Source: Nocardia ignorata NBRC 108230 (GTDB lineage Bacteria; Actinomycetota; Actinomycetes; Mycobacteriales; Mycobacteriaceae). Taken from it: a stretch of DNA of 64,000 nucleotides. Below, in pieces: positions 1 to 7,307 of the stretch (its first letter is position 1; each line of letters starts with the position of its first letter). The notes under the pieces were generated by a model. The model ran no database searches and was not told the DNA's origin. It saw nothing but the letters and a program-made list of their open reading frames with translations. The stretch covers positions 1 through 64,000 of the forward strand of contig NZ_BDBI01000035.1 in the NCBI RefSeq assembly GCF_001612905.1, read 5' to 3'. The position numbers and the translations under genes are program-made.

Positions 1-39
1 TCCCCTCCTCGGGGTAGGGGAGTGCGGGGGCCGGTTCGG

Positions 40-831
40 TCAGAGCAGCTTGGGGATCAGGGCTTTTCGGTTCGCCGGGTAGTCGGCGAACTTCTCGCGG
101 TACCAGCGGTGCGTGGCGAAGGCGCGTGGCACCAGGTTGCCCGCGGTGATCAGGAAGATCGCCACGCCCGCCAACGACCAGGTGAGCAGTGCGAACCCGG
201 CCCACGCGATCAGCTCGCCGAGATAGGCCGGACTGCTGACGAAGCGGAAACCGCCGCCGTGCGGGACTCGGTACTCGGCGGCGCCCGGGTCGTTCTTGTC
301 CCGCAGATTCCGCACGATCGACTCCGAGCGCACCAGCAGCGCGAACCCGCCCAGGTATACGGCCAGCCCGATCAGGAAGCGCGGGTCGGTGAGCCAGGCG
401 GTGCCGTACTGGATCTTGTAGTCGTTGCTGAAGAACGCGCCGTTGAGATAGCCGTGCAGCGCCGTCACGAACACGCCCGCTCCGACCACCGACACATTGA
501 AGGTGCTCTTCTTGCCCGGCACCTGCCGGATCGACAGCGGGAAGAACCAGCCGCGATTGCCGTAGTGCAGCACCCAGATGGCGGCAAGCACCAGCGGGAC
601 GGGCTCGAAGCGGTCGGGTCCGCTCAGGTAGAACACCGCGAACACCACGGTCGCGGGCAACTCCATCAGCCACCAGCCCAGCTTCGGATTCAGATTGAAG
701 CCCACCGCGTTCGAGGCGAAGCGGCCGTACGGGCTCTGCGCGAACAGCCCGCCGACGATGACAAACGCGGCGAAGCCGAACGCGATGGTCAGTACCGTGT
801 CGTAGGTCGTGTTCCCGGTGTACCAGTCCAT
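40..831 (-). CDS. steroid 5-alpha-reductase-like membrane protein (DUF1295)
   Basis: Putative integral-membrane oxidoreductase of the 3-oxo-5-alpha-steroid 4-dehydrogenase / DUF1295 family, whose members reduce C=C bonds of steroids or other isoprenoid lipids with NADPH. The 263-residue product is mostly hydrophobic with about six likely membrane spans. The C-terminal third holds the family-like stretch FVSSPAYLGELIAWAG, and the protein ends with HRWYREKFADYP, a typical tail of this fold. I chose the ATG giving MDWYTGNT; reading further upstream only adds a Ser/Arg-rich stretch that overlaps the operator. It is divergent from an NTF2-like gene across a 100-bp spacer carrying a KstR-type palindrome, which suggests a steroid substrate. 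The exact substrate cannot be read from the sequence. Confidence 0.85.
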   Translation of the reverse strand: MDWYTGNTTYDTVLTIAFGFAAFVIVGGLFAQSPYGRFASNAVGFNLNPKLGWWLMELPATVVFAVFYLSGPDRFEPVPLVLAAIWVLHYGNRGWFFPLSIRQVPGKKSTFNVSVVGAGVFVTALHGYLNGAFFSNDYKIQYGTAWLTDPRFLIGLAVYLGGFALLVRSESIVRNLRDKNDPGAAEYRVPHGGGFRFVSSPAYLGELIAWAGFALLTWSLAGVAIFLITAGNLVPRAFATHRWYREKFADYPANRKALIPKLL

Positions 832-876
832 CGAGATCCTCTGTCCAGGCGTCCGGCACGATCGCCGACGCAAAAC

Positions 877-890
877 TAGAACACGTTCTA
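877..890. promoter_or_regulatory. KstR-type operator palindrome
   Basis: The 14-mer TAGAACACGTTCTA has perfect 6-bp arms around an AC centre and fits the KstR (TetR-family cholesterol regulator) consensus TNNAACNNGTTNNA at every fixed position. It lies in the spacer between the divergent 5-alpha-reductase-like gene and the NTF2-like gene, where it could repress both. Binding is inferred. Confidence 0.6.
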
Positions 891-931
891 TCATGGATCG
901 CGCAGGGGGAACGCGACAATGGAGGACGCAG

Positions 932-1732
932 ATGCCGCTCGACGGGACCGCTGAAGACCTGCTGGCGGCGGTGCTGGCATCCCCGCGCGCCGTGGCTGCC
1001 CACGACAAGACCGCCTGGGTCGGGCTGTTCGCCGAGCAGGCGGCGGTGCACGACCCCTACGGCTCGCGCGCGCACATCGGGCCCGAGGCGATCTCGCGCT
1101 TCTACAACGTCTTCATCGCGCCCAACACCATCGCCTTTCGCGTCGAGCGCGACATCGTCGCCGGGCACACGGTGGTGCGCGACCTGCACATCGAGACGAC
1201 CATGTCGACGGGCGCGACCGTTGTCGTGCCGATGCATCTGCGCTACGACCTGGTGGCGTCCGATGGTGGGTGGCGGATCATCCGGCTCGCCGCGCACTGG
1301 GAGCTGGGCGTGATGGTCGCGCGGTTGATGCGGACCGGGCCGGCCGGTGTGCTCGCGGGGGCAAAACTCGGTCCGCAGTTGGTCGGGGAGCTCGGAGTGG
1401 GTGGGGCGATGGGGATGATGCGGGCGTTGCGTGGGGTGGGTGGGCACGGGAAGCGGATCGTGCGGGGGTTGTTCGTGGCGGCTGCTCGTGGGGACTCGGG
1501 GCGGGTTCAGGAGTTGCTCGGGCGGGCGAGTGTGCGGGTGGCGTCGGGGGACACGTTGGGCCCTGCGGAATTCGGTGAGATGGTGCGGTCTATGCAGTGG
1601 GACAAGATGATCGCGGCCGGGCGGACGGTGAGTGTCAGTGTGCGGATGGGGGAGTCGGGTGGGGTGGTGTTCGTGGACTTCGCGGCGGGCTCTTCGCGTA
1701 TCGAGGGTGTGACGATCTACCTCGACGGGTGA
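932..1732 (+). CDS. SnoaL/NTF2-like domain protein
   Basis: A 266-residue protein whose first 140 residues form an NTF2/SnoaL-like alpha+beta barrel, the fold of ketosteroid isomerases and polyketide cyclases. Recognisable elements are the N-terminal helix with HDKTAWVGLFAEQAAVHDPYG, the central GPEAISRFYNVFIAP and the closing GGWRIIRLAAHWE strand. The second half is a Gly/Arg-rich helical region ending in another short NTF2-like strand pair (VVFVDFAAGSSRI). The ATG at 932 was chosen because GGAGG lies 6 nt upstream; an in-frame ATG at 893 has no such site. The shared KstR-like operator with the divergent reductase gene suggests a role in steroid metabolism, but no catalytic residues can be assigned. 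Confidence 0.75.
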   Translation: MPLDGTAEDLLAAVLASPRAVAAHDKTAWVGLFAEQAAVHDPYGSRAHIGPEAISRFYNVFIAPNTIAFRVERDIVAGHTVVRDLHIETTMSTGATVVVPMHLRYDLVASDGGWRIIRLAAHWELGVMVARLMRTGPAGVLAGAKLGPQLVGELGVGGAMGMMRALRGVGGHGKRIVRGLFVAAARGDSGRVQELLGRASVRVASGDTLGPAEFGEMVRSMQWDKMIAAGRTVSVSVRMGESGGVVFVDFAAGSSRIEGVTIYLDG

Positions 1733-2077
1733 GTTGTCTGGTGTGCTGAGGACGGCGGGCGAAAGCGCTCGGTGTTTTGTGCACCACAAAGGTATTGGGC
1801 TGTGTTTTTGGAGCGCTGGCGCGCTCGAGCGCGGCCCCTGGGGGGCCGCTACGCCGCTTCGCGGCGGACCCTCCTCGAGGTCGGGTCGTGCGGGGTTGGG
1901 AGTGCGGTTATGGCGGACTCGAGTGGTGCCACGTGGGCCGGTGGGAATTTGGCGGGTGACCGGCTCGAATGGAGTCGTGTAGCGGTCTGGGAATGCGGGG
2001 GCTGGGAGTGGGGTTTCGGTGGGTTCGGGGTGGGGGTTGGCGGTAGGTTGGGGGGAGGCTGACGTCTGGAGGTTGGT
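1733..2077. other. hairpin-rich intergenic spacer
   Basis: This 345-bp spacer holds no convincing gene. Between 1811 and 1880 it packs several inverted repeats: GAGCGC/GCGCTC (1811-1816 with 1821-1826), the 12-bp palindrome GCGCTCGAGCGC (1821-1832), an 8-bp stem GCGGCCCC/GGGGCCGC (1831-1838 with 1842-1849), a 6-bp stem CGCCGC/GCGGCG (1852-1857 with 1861-1866) and CCTCGAGG (1873-1880). No T-run follows, so it is not a standard terminator. The remainder is G-rich. The GTG of the next gene has GGAGG 5 nt upstream. Confidence 0.6.
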
Positions 2078-3172
2078 GTGCATCTGCGTGGTGTGGTTCT
2101 TCCCGGTGATCAGGAGCTCGACCTCTGGGTGGTCGACGGTGCGGTGACGTTCGAGCCGGTGGCGGGGGCCGAAACCCTCTGTCGCACAGGGTGGATCGTG
2201 CCGGGTCTGGTGGACGCCCACTGTCACGTCGGTATTCGCTACGGCGGTGGGGACGAGACGCGCGACGGTGCTATCGAGCAGGCCGAGACCGAGCGTGACG
2301 CGGGCGCGCTGCTGCTGCGTGACGCCGGTTCACCGATCGACACCCGGTTCATCGACGAGCATGCCGAACTGCCGCGCATCATCCGCGCGGGGCGCCACAT
2401 CGCGCGGCCCAAGCGCTACATCCGTGAACTCGGCATCGAACTCGACGACGAACGCGACCTGCCCGAGATCGTCGCCGAACAGGCGCGCTTCGGCGACGGA
2501 TGGGTCAAGATCGTCGGCGACTGGATCGACCGGTCGGTGGGGGACCTGCGTCCGCTGTGGAGCGACGACATCCTGAAACAAGCGATCGACGCCGCGCACG
2601 GAAACGGCGCCCGCGTCACCGCCCACGTGTTCGGCGAGGACGCCCTGCCCGGCCTCATCAACGCCGGCATCGACTGCCTCGAGCACGGCACCGGCCTCAC
2701 CGACGACACCATCGAACTGATGCTGGCCAATGGCACCGCGCTGGTCCCCACCCTCATCAACATCGACACCTTCCCCGGCATCGCCGACTCGGCGACCAAA
2801 TTCCCCGTCTACGCCGCCCACATGCGCGACCTGCACCGACGTGTCCGCGACACCGTCGGCAAAGCCCACGAGGCGGGCGTCCCGATCTACGCGGGCACCG
2901 ACGCGGGCGGCTCCATCCGCCACGGCCGCATCGCCGACGAGATCGCCGCCCTCACCGGCGCGGGCCTGTCCCCCCACGACGCCCTCGGCGCCGCCTCCTG
3001 GAACGCCCGCACCTGGCTCGGCCGCGAATCCATCACCGAAGGCGCCCCCGCCGACTTCGTCGTCTACGCCGACGACCCCCGCACCACCCCCGCCGCCCTC
3101 ACCGACCCCCTCTGGGTCGTCCTCCGCGGCATGGTCGTCAAAACCCCCAACCCGGTCACCGGCCACCGCTGA
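2078..3172 (+). CDS. metal-dependent amidohydrolase
   Basis: A 364-residue member of the amidohydrolase superfamily (imidazolonepropionase/prolidase-like branch), cytoplasmic TIM-barrel hydrolases that use one or two metal ions to cleave C-N bonds. The metal-binding motifs are visible in order: the HxH of GLVDAHCHVG near residue 47, a Lys in DGWVKIVGDW, His in VTAHVFGEDAL, His in CLEHGTGL, and the catalytic Asp in YAGTDAGGSIRHG. The C-terminal ASWNARTWLG...GAPADFVVY is the usual small beta-sandwich return. The GTG start has GGAGG 5 nt before it. The substrate is unknown and the neighbours give no metabolic context. Confidence 0.85.
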   Translation: MHLRGVVLPGDQELDLWVVDGAVTFEPVAGAETLCRTGWIVPGLVDAHCHVGIRYGGGDETRDGAIEQAETERDAGALLLRDAGSPIDTRFIDEHAELPRIIRAGRHIARPKRYIRELGIELDDERDLPEIVAEQARFGDGWVKIVGDWIDRSVGDLRPLWSDDILKQAIDAAHGNGARVTAHVFGEDALPGLINAGIDCLEHGTGLTDDTIELMLANGTALVPTLINIDTFPGIADSATKFPVYAAHMRDLHRRVRDTVGKAHEAGVPIYAGTDAGGSIRHGRIADEIAALTGAGLSPHDALGAASWNARTWLGRESITEGAPADFVVYADDPRTTPAALTDPLWVVLRGMVVKTPNPVTGHR

Positions 3173-3201
3173 ACCAACACGCACCAGGAAGGCCGGCACG
3201 G

Positions 3202-3792
3202 ATGACGAAGAGCGCCGAGGTGTCGCTGACCCACCCGCTGGGACCGATTGCTGTGGACGATTGGCTCGTCGGAGGCCAGCCGACCGATGGGACGCGACTC
3301 GAACTCATCTGGGGCTACCCGGTCGTCAGCCCGCCGCCAGGTGGTGCGCATCGGTGCGTCGCCGAGAAGCTGCTTGTCGCGATGCGATCTGCCTTGCGAG
3401 CGGCCGACCGCGATGATCTGACGGTGCTCCGGGCCGTGCCGATCCGTATCAGCGCGCCGCTTCGCATCGCCGTCATCCCGGATGTCATCGTGACAAGCGG
3501 GTCCCCGCGCCATGTGAGCTGCGGAGCAGAGGATGTACTCCTCGCCGTGGATGTGTGGTCTCGGGACAATCCACGCGCAGAGCGCGACACCAGAATGGCC
3601 GCGTTTGCCGCGGCAAGGGTGCCCCACCTCTGGATCATCGATCTAACGGTCGGCGAGCGCGTCGGCTTCGAGGCTCTCGTACTGGGCGAATCGGGCTACC
3701 GCCGCAAGGTGTACGCCGCTGACGGTGAGACGGTTACCGCGCCCGGGCCCGTTCCGGTGCCCATCGACACCGGGCAGCTTGCACCGCGATAG
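3202..3792 (+). CDS. Uma2-family putative endonuclease (DUF820)
   Basis: A 196-residue protein of the Uma2/DUF820 family, predicted PD-(D/E)xK-type nucleases common in cyanobacteria and actinomycetes but of unknown biological role. Family landmarks are RLELIWGYPV (the acidic residue after the first strand), VIPDVIV (catalytic-type Asp), LLAVDVWSRDN (Asp where many members have Glu) and the helix plus strand AAFAAARVPHLWIID. The start ATG is preceded by AGGAAGG about 9 nt upstream. It lies alone between the amidohydrolase and the rpsP promoter; the gene ends 18 bp before that promoter's upstream element. Confidence 0.8.
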   Translation: MTKSAEVSLTHPLGPIAVDDWLVGGQPTDGTRLELIWGYPVVSPPPGGAHRCVAEKLLVAMRSALRAADRDDLTVLRAVPIRISAPLRIAVIPDVIVTSGSPRHVSCGAEDVLLAVDVWSRDNPRAERDTRMAAFAAARVPHLWIIDLTVGERVGFEALVLGESGYRRKVYAADGETVTAPGPVPVPIDTGQLAPR

Positions 3793-3810
3793 CGCCCCGA
3801 CCGCAGCGGG

Positions 3811-3845
3811 CGATTTCAGCTGCGCTCGGCCCGTCTGGCACAATG
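3811..3845 (+). promoter_or_regulatory. rpsP promoter, near-identical to that of rplS
   Basis: CGATTTCAG (3811-3819), 12 nt, then CGTCTGGCACAATG (3832-3845). CACAAT at 3839-3844 is the probable -10 and TTTCAG or its surroundings the -35. The same two blocks with the same 12-nt gap occur upstream of rplS (14110-14144). Transcription would start near 3851, leaving a leader of about 140 nt before rpsP. Confidence 0.65.
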
Positions 3846-3991
3846 GACCACCGTCCTCCCTGGACAGTGTCAGCCCGTCTCCGGTTACGTACCGCGCGGC
3901 GGTCACGCACTTCATGCGCGAAACCGGACCCGCAGACCATGTGGGTCGCCGAATCGCGTGGTGACCAAACTACTGAAAGAGGCAGATCAGC

Positions 3992-4432
3992 ATGGCTGTT
4001 CGCATCAAGCTCACCCGTCTGGGCAAGATCCGCAACCCGCAGTACCGCGTCGTCGTCGCCGACGCCCGCACCCGTCGTGACGGCCGGGCCATCGAGTCGG
4101 TCGGCAAGTACCACCCGAAGGAAGAGCCCTCGCTGATCGAGATCGATTCCGAGCGCGTGCAGTACTGGCTGTCCGTCGGCGCGCAGCCGACCGAGTCCGT
4201 GCAGCGTCTGCTGGAGATCACCGGCGACTGGCAGAAGTTCAAGGGCCTGCCGGGCACCGAGGGCACCCTCAAGGTGAAGGCCGCCAAGCCGTCCAAGCTC
4301 GACCTGTTCAACGCCGCGCTGGCCGCCGCCGACAACGAGCCCGTCGCCGAGGCCGTCACCCCGAAGAAGAAGGCCGCCAAGAAGGACGAGGCCGCCGCCG
4401 AGGAGACCCCGGCCACCGAGGCTGCCGAGTAA
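3992..4432 (+). CDS. rpsP: 30S ribosomal protein S16
   Basis: S16 of the small ribosomal subunit, needed for 16S rRNA folding and 30S assembly. The first 85 residues match the family closely (MAVRIKLTRLGKIRNPQYRV, GRAIESVGKYHP, VQYWLSVGAQPTESV). As in other actinobacteria, a C-terminal extension of about 55 residues rich in Ala, Lys and Glu follows. The ATG is preceded by GAAAGAGG. It is the first gene of rpsP-khpA-rimM-trmD, in which genes overlap or abut, so all four are probably co-transcribed from the long-leader promoter upstream. Confidence 0.98.
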   Translation: MAVRIKLTRLGKIRNPQYRVVVADARTRRDGRAIESVGKYHPKEEPSLIEIDSERVQYWLSVGAQPTESVQRLLEITGDWQKFKGLPGTEGTLKVKAAKPSKLDLFNAALAAADNEPVAEAVTPKKKAAKKDEAAAEETPATEAAE

Positions 4433-4674
4433 TGACTGCCGTTGTTGCCGACGCCGTCGAACATCTGGTTCGTGGCATCGTCGCCAACCCGGACGACGTC
4501 CGCGTCGAGCTGCTCACCGGCCGTCGCGGACGCACCGTCGAGGTGCATGTCCATCCTGAAGACCTGGGCAAGGTGATCGGTCGCGGTGGTCGTACCGCGA
4601 CCGCGCTGCGCACCCTGGTCGCCGGTATCGGTGGCCGGGGCATCCGGGTCGACGTGGTCGACACCGACGCCTAG
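4432..4674 (+). CDS. khpA: KH-domain RNA-binding protein KhpA
   Basis: An 80-residue single KH domain of the KhpA/YlqC type, a small RNA-binding protein that in other Gram-positives partners with KhpB and affects cell elongation and RNA metabolism. The nucleic-acid-binding GxxG loop is visible as GKVIGRGGRTATALRTLV. Its ATG overlaps the rpsP stop by one base (TAATG), indicating translational coupling within the rpsP-trmD operon. Length and position are those normally seen in actinobacteria. Confidence 0.93.
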   Translation: MTAVVADAVEHLVRGIVANPDDVRVELLTGRRGRTVEVHVHPEDLGKVIGRGGRTATALRTLVAGIGGRGIRVDVVDTDA

Positions 4675-5199
4675 ATGGAACTCGTCGTAGGTCGGGTCGC
4701 CAAGTCGCACGGTGTGCGCGGCGAACTCGTCGTAGAGGTGCGCACCGATGAGCCGGATGTCCGGTTCGCCCCCGGCGCCACCCTGCACGGCCGCATGCCG
4801 AAGTCGTCGGCGACCCGTGAGTTCACCGTGAAGTCGGCCCGAGAGCACTCGGGCCGGCTTCTGGTCTTCGTCGACGACGTCGACGACCGCACCGCCGCCG
4901 ACGCACTGCGCGGCATGCTGTTCGTCGTCGACAGCGAGACCCTGCCGCCGTCCGACGACGAAGACGCCTTCTACGACCACGAGCTCGAAGGGCTGCGCGT
5001 CGAACTCGAAGACGGCACCGTCGTCGGCAAGGTCACCGAGGTATTGCATTCCGCCGCAGGCGAATTGCTGTCGGTGCGCGCCGCGGACGACGGCCGCGAA
5101 ATTCTGATTCCCTTTGTCACCGCCATCGTGCCGACCGTGTCGGTCGCCGACGGTCTGGTGGTCATCACCCCGCCCGAGGGCCTGCTCGATCCGGAGTAA
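4675..5199 (+). CDS. rimM: ribosome maturation factor RimM
   Basis: RimM, which binds S19 and assists maturation of the 30S head domain and 16S 3' region. The 174-residue product has the N-terminal RimM barrel (MELVVGRVAKSHGVRGELVV) and the C-terminal PRC-barrel-like domain (FYDHELEGLRVELEDGTVVG ... GREILIPFVTAIVPTV). Its ATG follows the khpA stop codon directly with no spacer, so translation is probably coupled. Length is normal for the family. Confidence 0.96.
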   Translation: MELVVGRVAKSHGVRGELVVEVRTDEPDVRFAPGATLHGRMPKSSATREFTVKSAREHSGRLLVFVDDVDDRTAADALRGMLFVVDSETLPPSDDEDAFYDHELEGLRVELEDGTVVGKVTEVLHSAAGELLSVRAADDGREILIPFVTAIVPTVSVADGLVVITPPEGLLDPE

Positions 5200-5202
5200 T
5201 TC

Positions 5203-5883
5203 GTGCAACTCGATGTCGTCACGATCTTTCCGGAATATCTCGAGCCGCTGCGCACAGCGCTGCTCGGTAAGGCCGTCGACAAGGGCCTGATCTCGATCGG
5301 TGTGCACGATCTACGCCGTTGGACCCACGACGTGCACAAGTCGGTCGACGATTCGCCCTACGGCGGCGGCCCCGGCATGGTCATGAAGCCCACCGTGTGG
5401 GGCGACGCGCTCGACGAGGTGTGCCCCGACGACGCGCTGCTCGTCGTGCCCACCCCGGCCGGGGTGCCCTTCACCCAGGCCACCGCCCAACGCTGGTCCA
5501 TCGAAAAGCACCTGGTGTTCGCCTGCGGCCGCTACGAGGGCATCGACCAGCGCGTCTTCGACGACGCCGCCCGCCGCGTGCGCGTCGAAGAGGTGAGCAT
5601 CGGTGACTACGTGCTCATCGGCGGCGAAGCGGCAGTACTGGTGATGACCGAGGCCGTGGTTCGCCTGATCCCCGGTGTACTCGGCAATCAGCAGTCACAC
5701 CAAGAGGATTCGTTCTCCGACGGCCTCCTCGAGGGCCCCAGCTACACCCGCCCGGTGTCCTGGCGCGGCCTTGAGGTGCCGCCGATCCTGCTGTCGGGCG
5801 ATCACGCGAAGATCGCCGCCTGGCGTCGCGAGCAGTCGCTGCGGCGGACCCGCGAGCGCAGGCCCGACCTGCTGCCCGACTAG
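5203..5883 (+). CDS. trmD: tRNA (guanosine(37)-N1)-methyltransferase
   Basis: TrmD transfers a methyl group from SAM to N1 of G37 in tRNAs reading CNN codons, preventing +1 frameshifting. The 226-residue protein has the SPOUT trefoil-knot landmarks: MQLDVVTIFPEYLEPL at the start, DDSPYGGGPGMVMKP, CGRYEGIDQR, and SIGDYVLIGGEAAVLV with HQEDSFSDGLLEGPSYTRP. The GTG start lies 3 nt after rimM. The 3' end overlaps the stop of the convergent glyoxalase-like gene by 4 nt, so there is no room for a dedicated terminator. Confidence 0.97.
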   Translation: MQLDVVTIFPEYLEPLRTALLGKAVDKGLISIGVHDLRRWTHDVHKSVDDSPYGGGPGMVMKPTVWGDALDEVCPDDALLVVPTPAGVPFTQATAQRWSIEKHLVFACGRYEGIDQRVFDDAARRVRVEEVSIGDYVLIGGEAAVLVMTEAVVRLIPGVLGNQQSHQEDSFSDGLLEGPSYTRPVSWRGLEVPPILLSGDHAKIAAWRREQSLRRTRERRPDLLPD

Positions 5884-6248
5884 TTCGCCATCACCCGCGT
5901 GGTGATGCAGAACGGATGCCCGGCCGGGTCCAGCAGTACCCGCCAGCGCGGATCCTGTTGTACCGGTGCGGGTGTGGCGCCCACCGCCAGCGCGTGCTGT
6001 TCGCACAGATCCAGGTCGGCGTCGGCCGCGAGGTCCAGGTACACCGCGGGCGTGCCGGGCCATTGCGGTGGGTAGTAGCCCTCCACGTACTGTGCCGCGA
6101 TCGTCAGACCCGACGGTATGCGGATACCGACGCTGTGCTCGTCGTTCCACAGGACGCGGCCGCCGAGCAGCCCCAGGTAGAAACGGGCGAGAGACTCGGG
6201 GTCGGCGCAGTCGAGGGAGAGGCCGGCCAGCTGAAAAGGCTCCGTCAT
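5880..6248 (-). CDS. VOC (glyoxalase/bleomycin-resistance fold) protein
   Basis: A 122-residue vicinal-oxygen-chelate protein with two beta-alpha-beta-beta-beta modules: FQLAGLSLDCADPESLARFY at the N-terminus and YLDLAADADLDLCEQHALAV as the second module, closing with WRVLLDPAGHPFCITTR. Such proteins may be metal-dependent lyases, isomerases or binding proteins. The specific reaction is unknown. A TACCGT hexamer ending 7 nt before the ATG suggests a near-leaderless transcript. It converges on trmD with a 4-nt overlap. Confidence 0.85.
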   Translation of the reverse strand: MTEPFQLAGLSLDCADPESLARFYLGLLGGRVLWNDEHSVGIRIPSGLTIAAQYVEGYYPPQWPGTPAVYLDLAADADLDLCEQHALAVGATPAPVQQDPRWRVLLDPAGHPFCITTRVMAN

Positions 6249-6383
6249 CGGATCGACGGTACCGGTCGGAATCCGCGCCGAGATTGTTTTGCGCTAAAGA
6301 CATTTGGGTATCACTTGGGGTTGTTCGTTGTGTGATCGTCCAGAACGAGGATTGCTGGTTCCGTCCGGAAACAGGTGCGTGAC

Positions 6384-7223
6384 TCAGGGCAGCAGCCCGT
6401 ACCGCCGCGCGGTCACCACAGCTTCCTGACGGGTGCCTGCGTCGAGCTTGCTCATCGCGTGCCGCAGATAGCTCTTCACCGTCTCCGCCCCGAGTGAGAG
6501 CCGAAGCGCCACTTCCTGATTCGTGCAGCCGAGGGCCACCTGGGCGAGCACGTCGATCTCGCGCCGCGACAGCCGAGGGGCTTCGTCGACGGGTGCCCCG
6601 GTCATCACGGCGGCCAGTCGTGCCGACACACCCGCCAGCCGATCACGCAGCGCGGCATCGTCGACGGCGGCCGACATGGCACGCAGTTCGGCGTGGATCT
6701 CGCGCAGTTCCTCGGTCGCCGGTGTCGCGGCGACCGGTTCCGCGAGCTCGAGCAACCGCACCCGTCGATCCACCTCGTCGCGCACGGCGATCTCGTTCGC
6801 CAGCCGCCTGCCCGCCGCCATGATCACGTCGGCGGTGCGGTCACCGAGGGGGCTCGCGCCGCGGGTGGCCGCGTACAGCACCGCGCGCGGCCGGTCTCCG
6901 ACGACTACCGGCACGGCGATCACCGAGCGGAGCCCCTCGCCCGAGACAGCCGCGTCGTAGTCGTGGGTGATGGTGGGCGCGCGGCGGTAGTCGGCCACGG
7001 CCGCCGGTCTGCGGTATTCCATCGCCTGCCCGCCGAGGCCGGAGGTGCGCAGCACCGACAGCCCGCGCAAACCGGTGGTGACGGTGCCGACGAACTCCGT
7101 GAGCAACAAGGTGTCCTCGTCGACGGGGCCGCCGAACACCACCGGCACGTTCGCCCGGCGCGACACCCAGCGGATCTCGGCGCGCAGGGCGTCGCCGTCG
7201 CGGGGACGCAACAGGGAGCTCAT
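6384..7223 (-). CDS. GAF-domain LuxR-type transcriptional regulator
   Basis: A 279-residue regulator. Residues about 40-150 look like a GAF sensor domain (GLRSVIAVPVVVGDRPRAVL ... LGDRTADVIMAAGRRLANEI), residues 150-210 form a helical linker, and the C-terminus is a LuxR/FixJ helix-turn-helix (LSRREIDVLAQVALGCTNQEVALRLSLGAETVKSYLRH...). There is no receiver domain, so it is probably activated by a small ligand. It is divergent from two acyl-CoA ligase genes, which are its most likely targets. The ATG has AAAAGGGGTG upstream. The same arrangement of a GAF-LuxR regulator beside acyl-CoA ligases recurs in actinomycetes, from general knowledge. Confidence 0.85.
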   Translation of the reverse strand: MSSLLRPRDGDALRAEIRWVSRRANVPVVFGGPVDEDTLLLTEFVGTVTTGLRGLSVLRTSGLGGQAMEYRRPAAVADYRRAPTITHDYDAAVSGEGLRSVIAVPVVVGDRPRAVLYAATRGASPLGDRTADVIMAAGRRLANEIAVRDEVDRRVRLLELAEPVAATPATEELREIHAELRAMSAAVDDAALRDRLAGVSARLAAVMTGAPVDEAPRLSRREIDVLAQVALGCTNQEVALRLSLGAETVKSYLRHAMSKLDAGTRQEAVVTARRYGLLP

Positions 7224-7307
7224 GGATCACCCCTTTTCGGGGGTAGTGGCGAACGTGAGGTGTGCCACATTCTATGCGAGACCGGCACGGTGTTGAGGAG
7301 AACTGCG

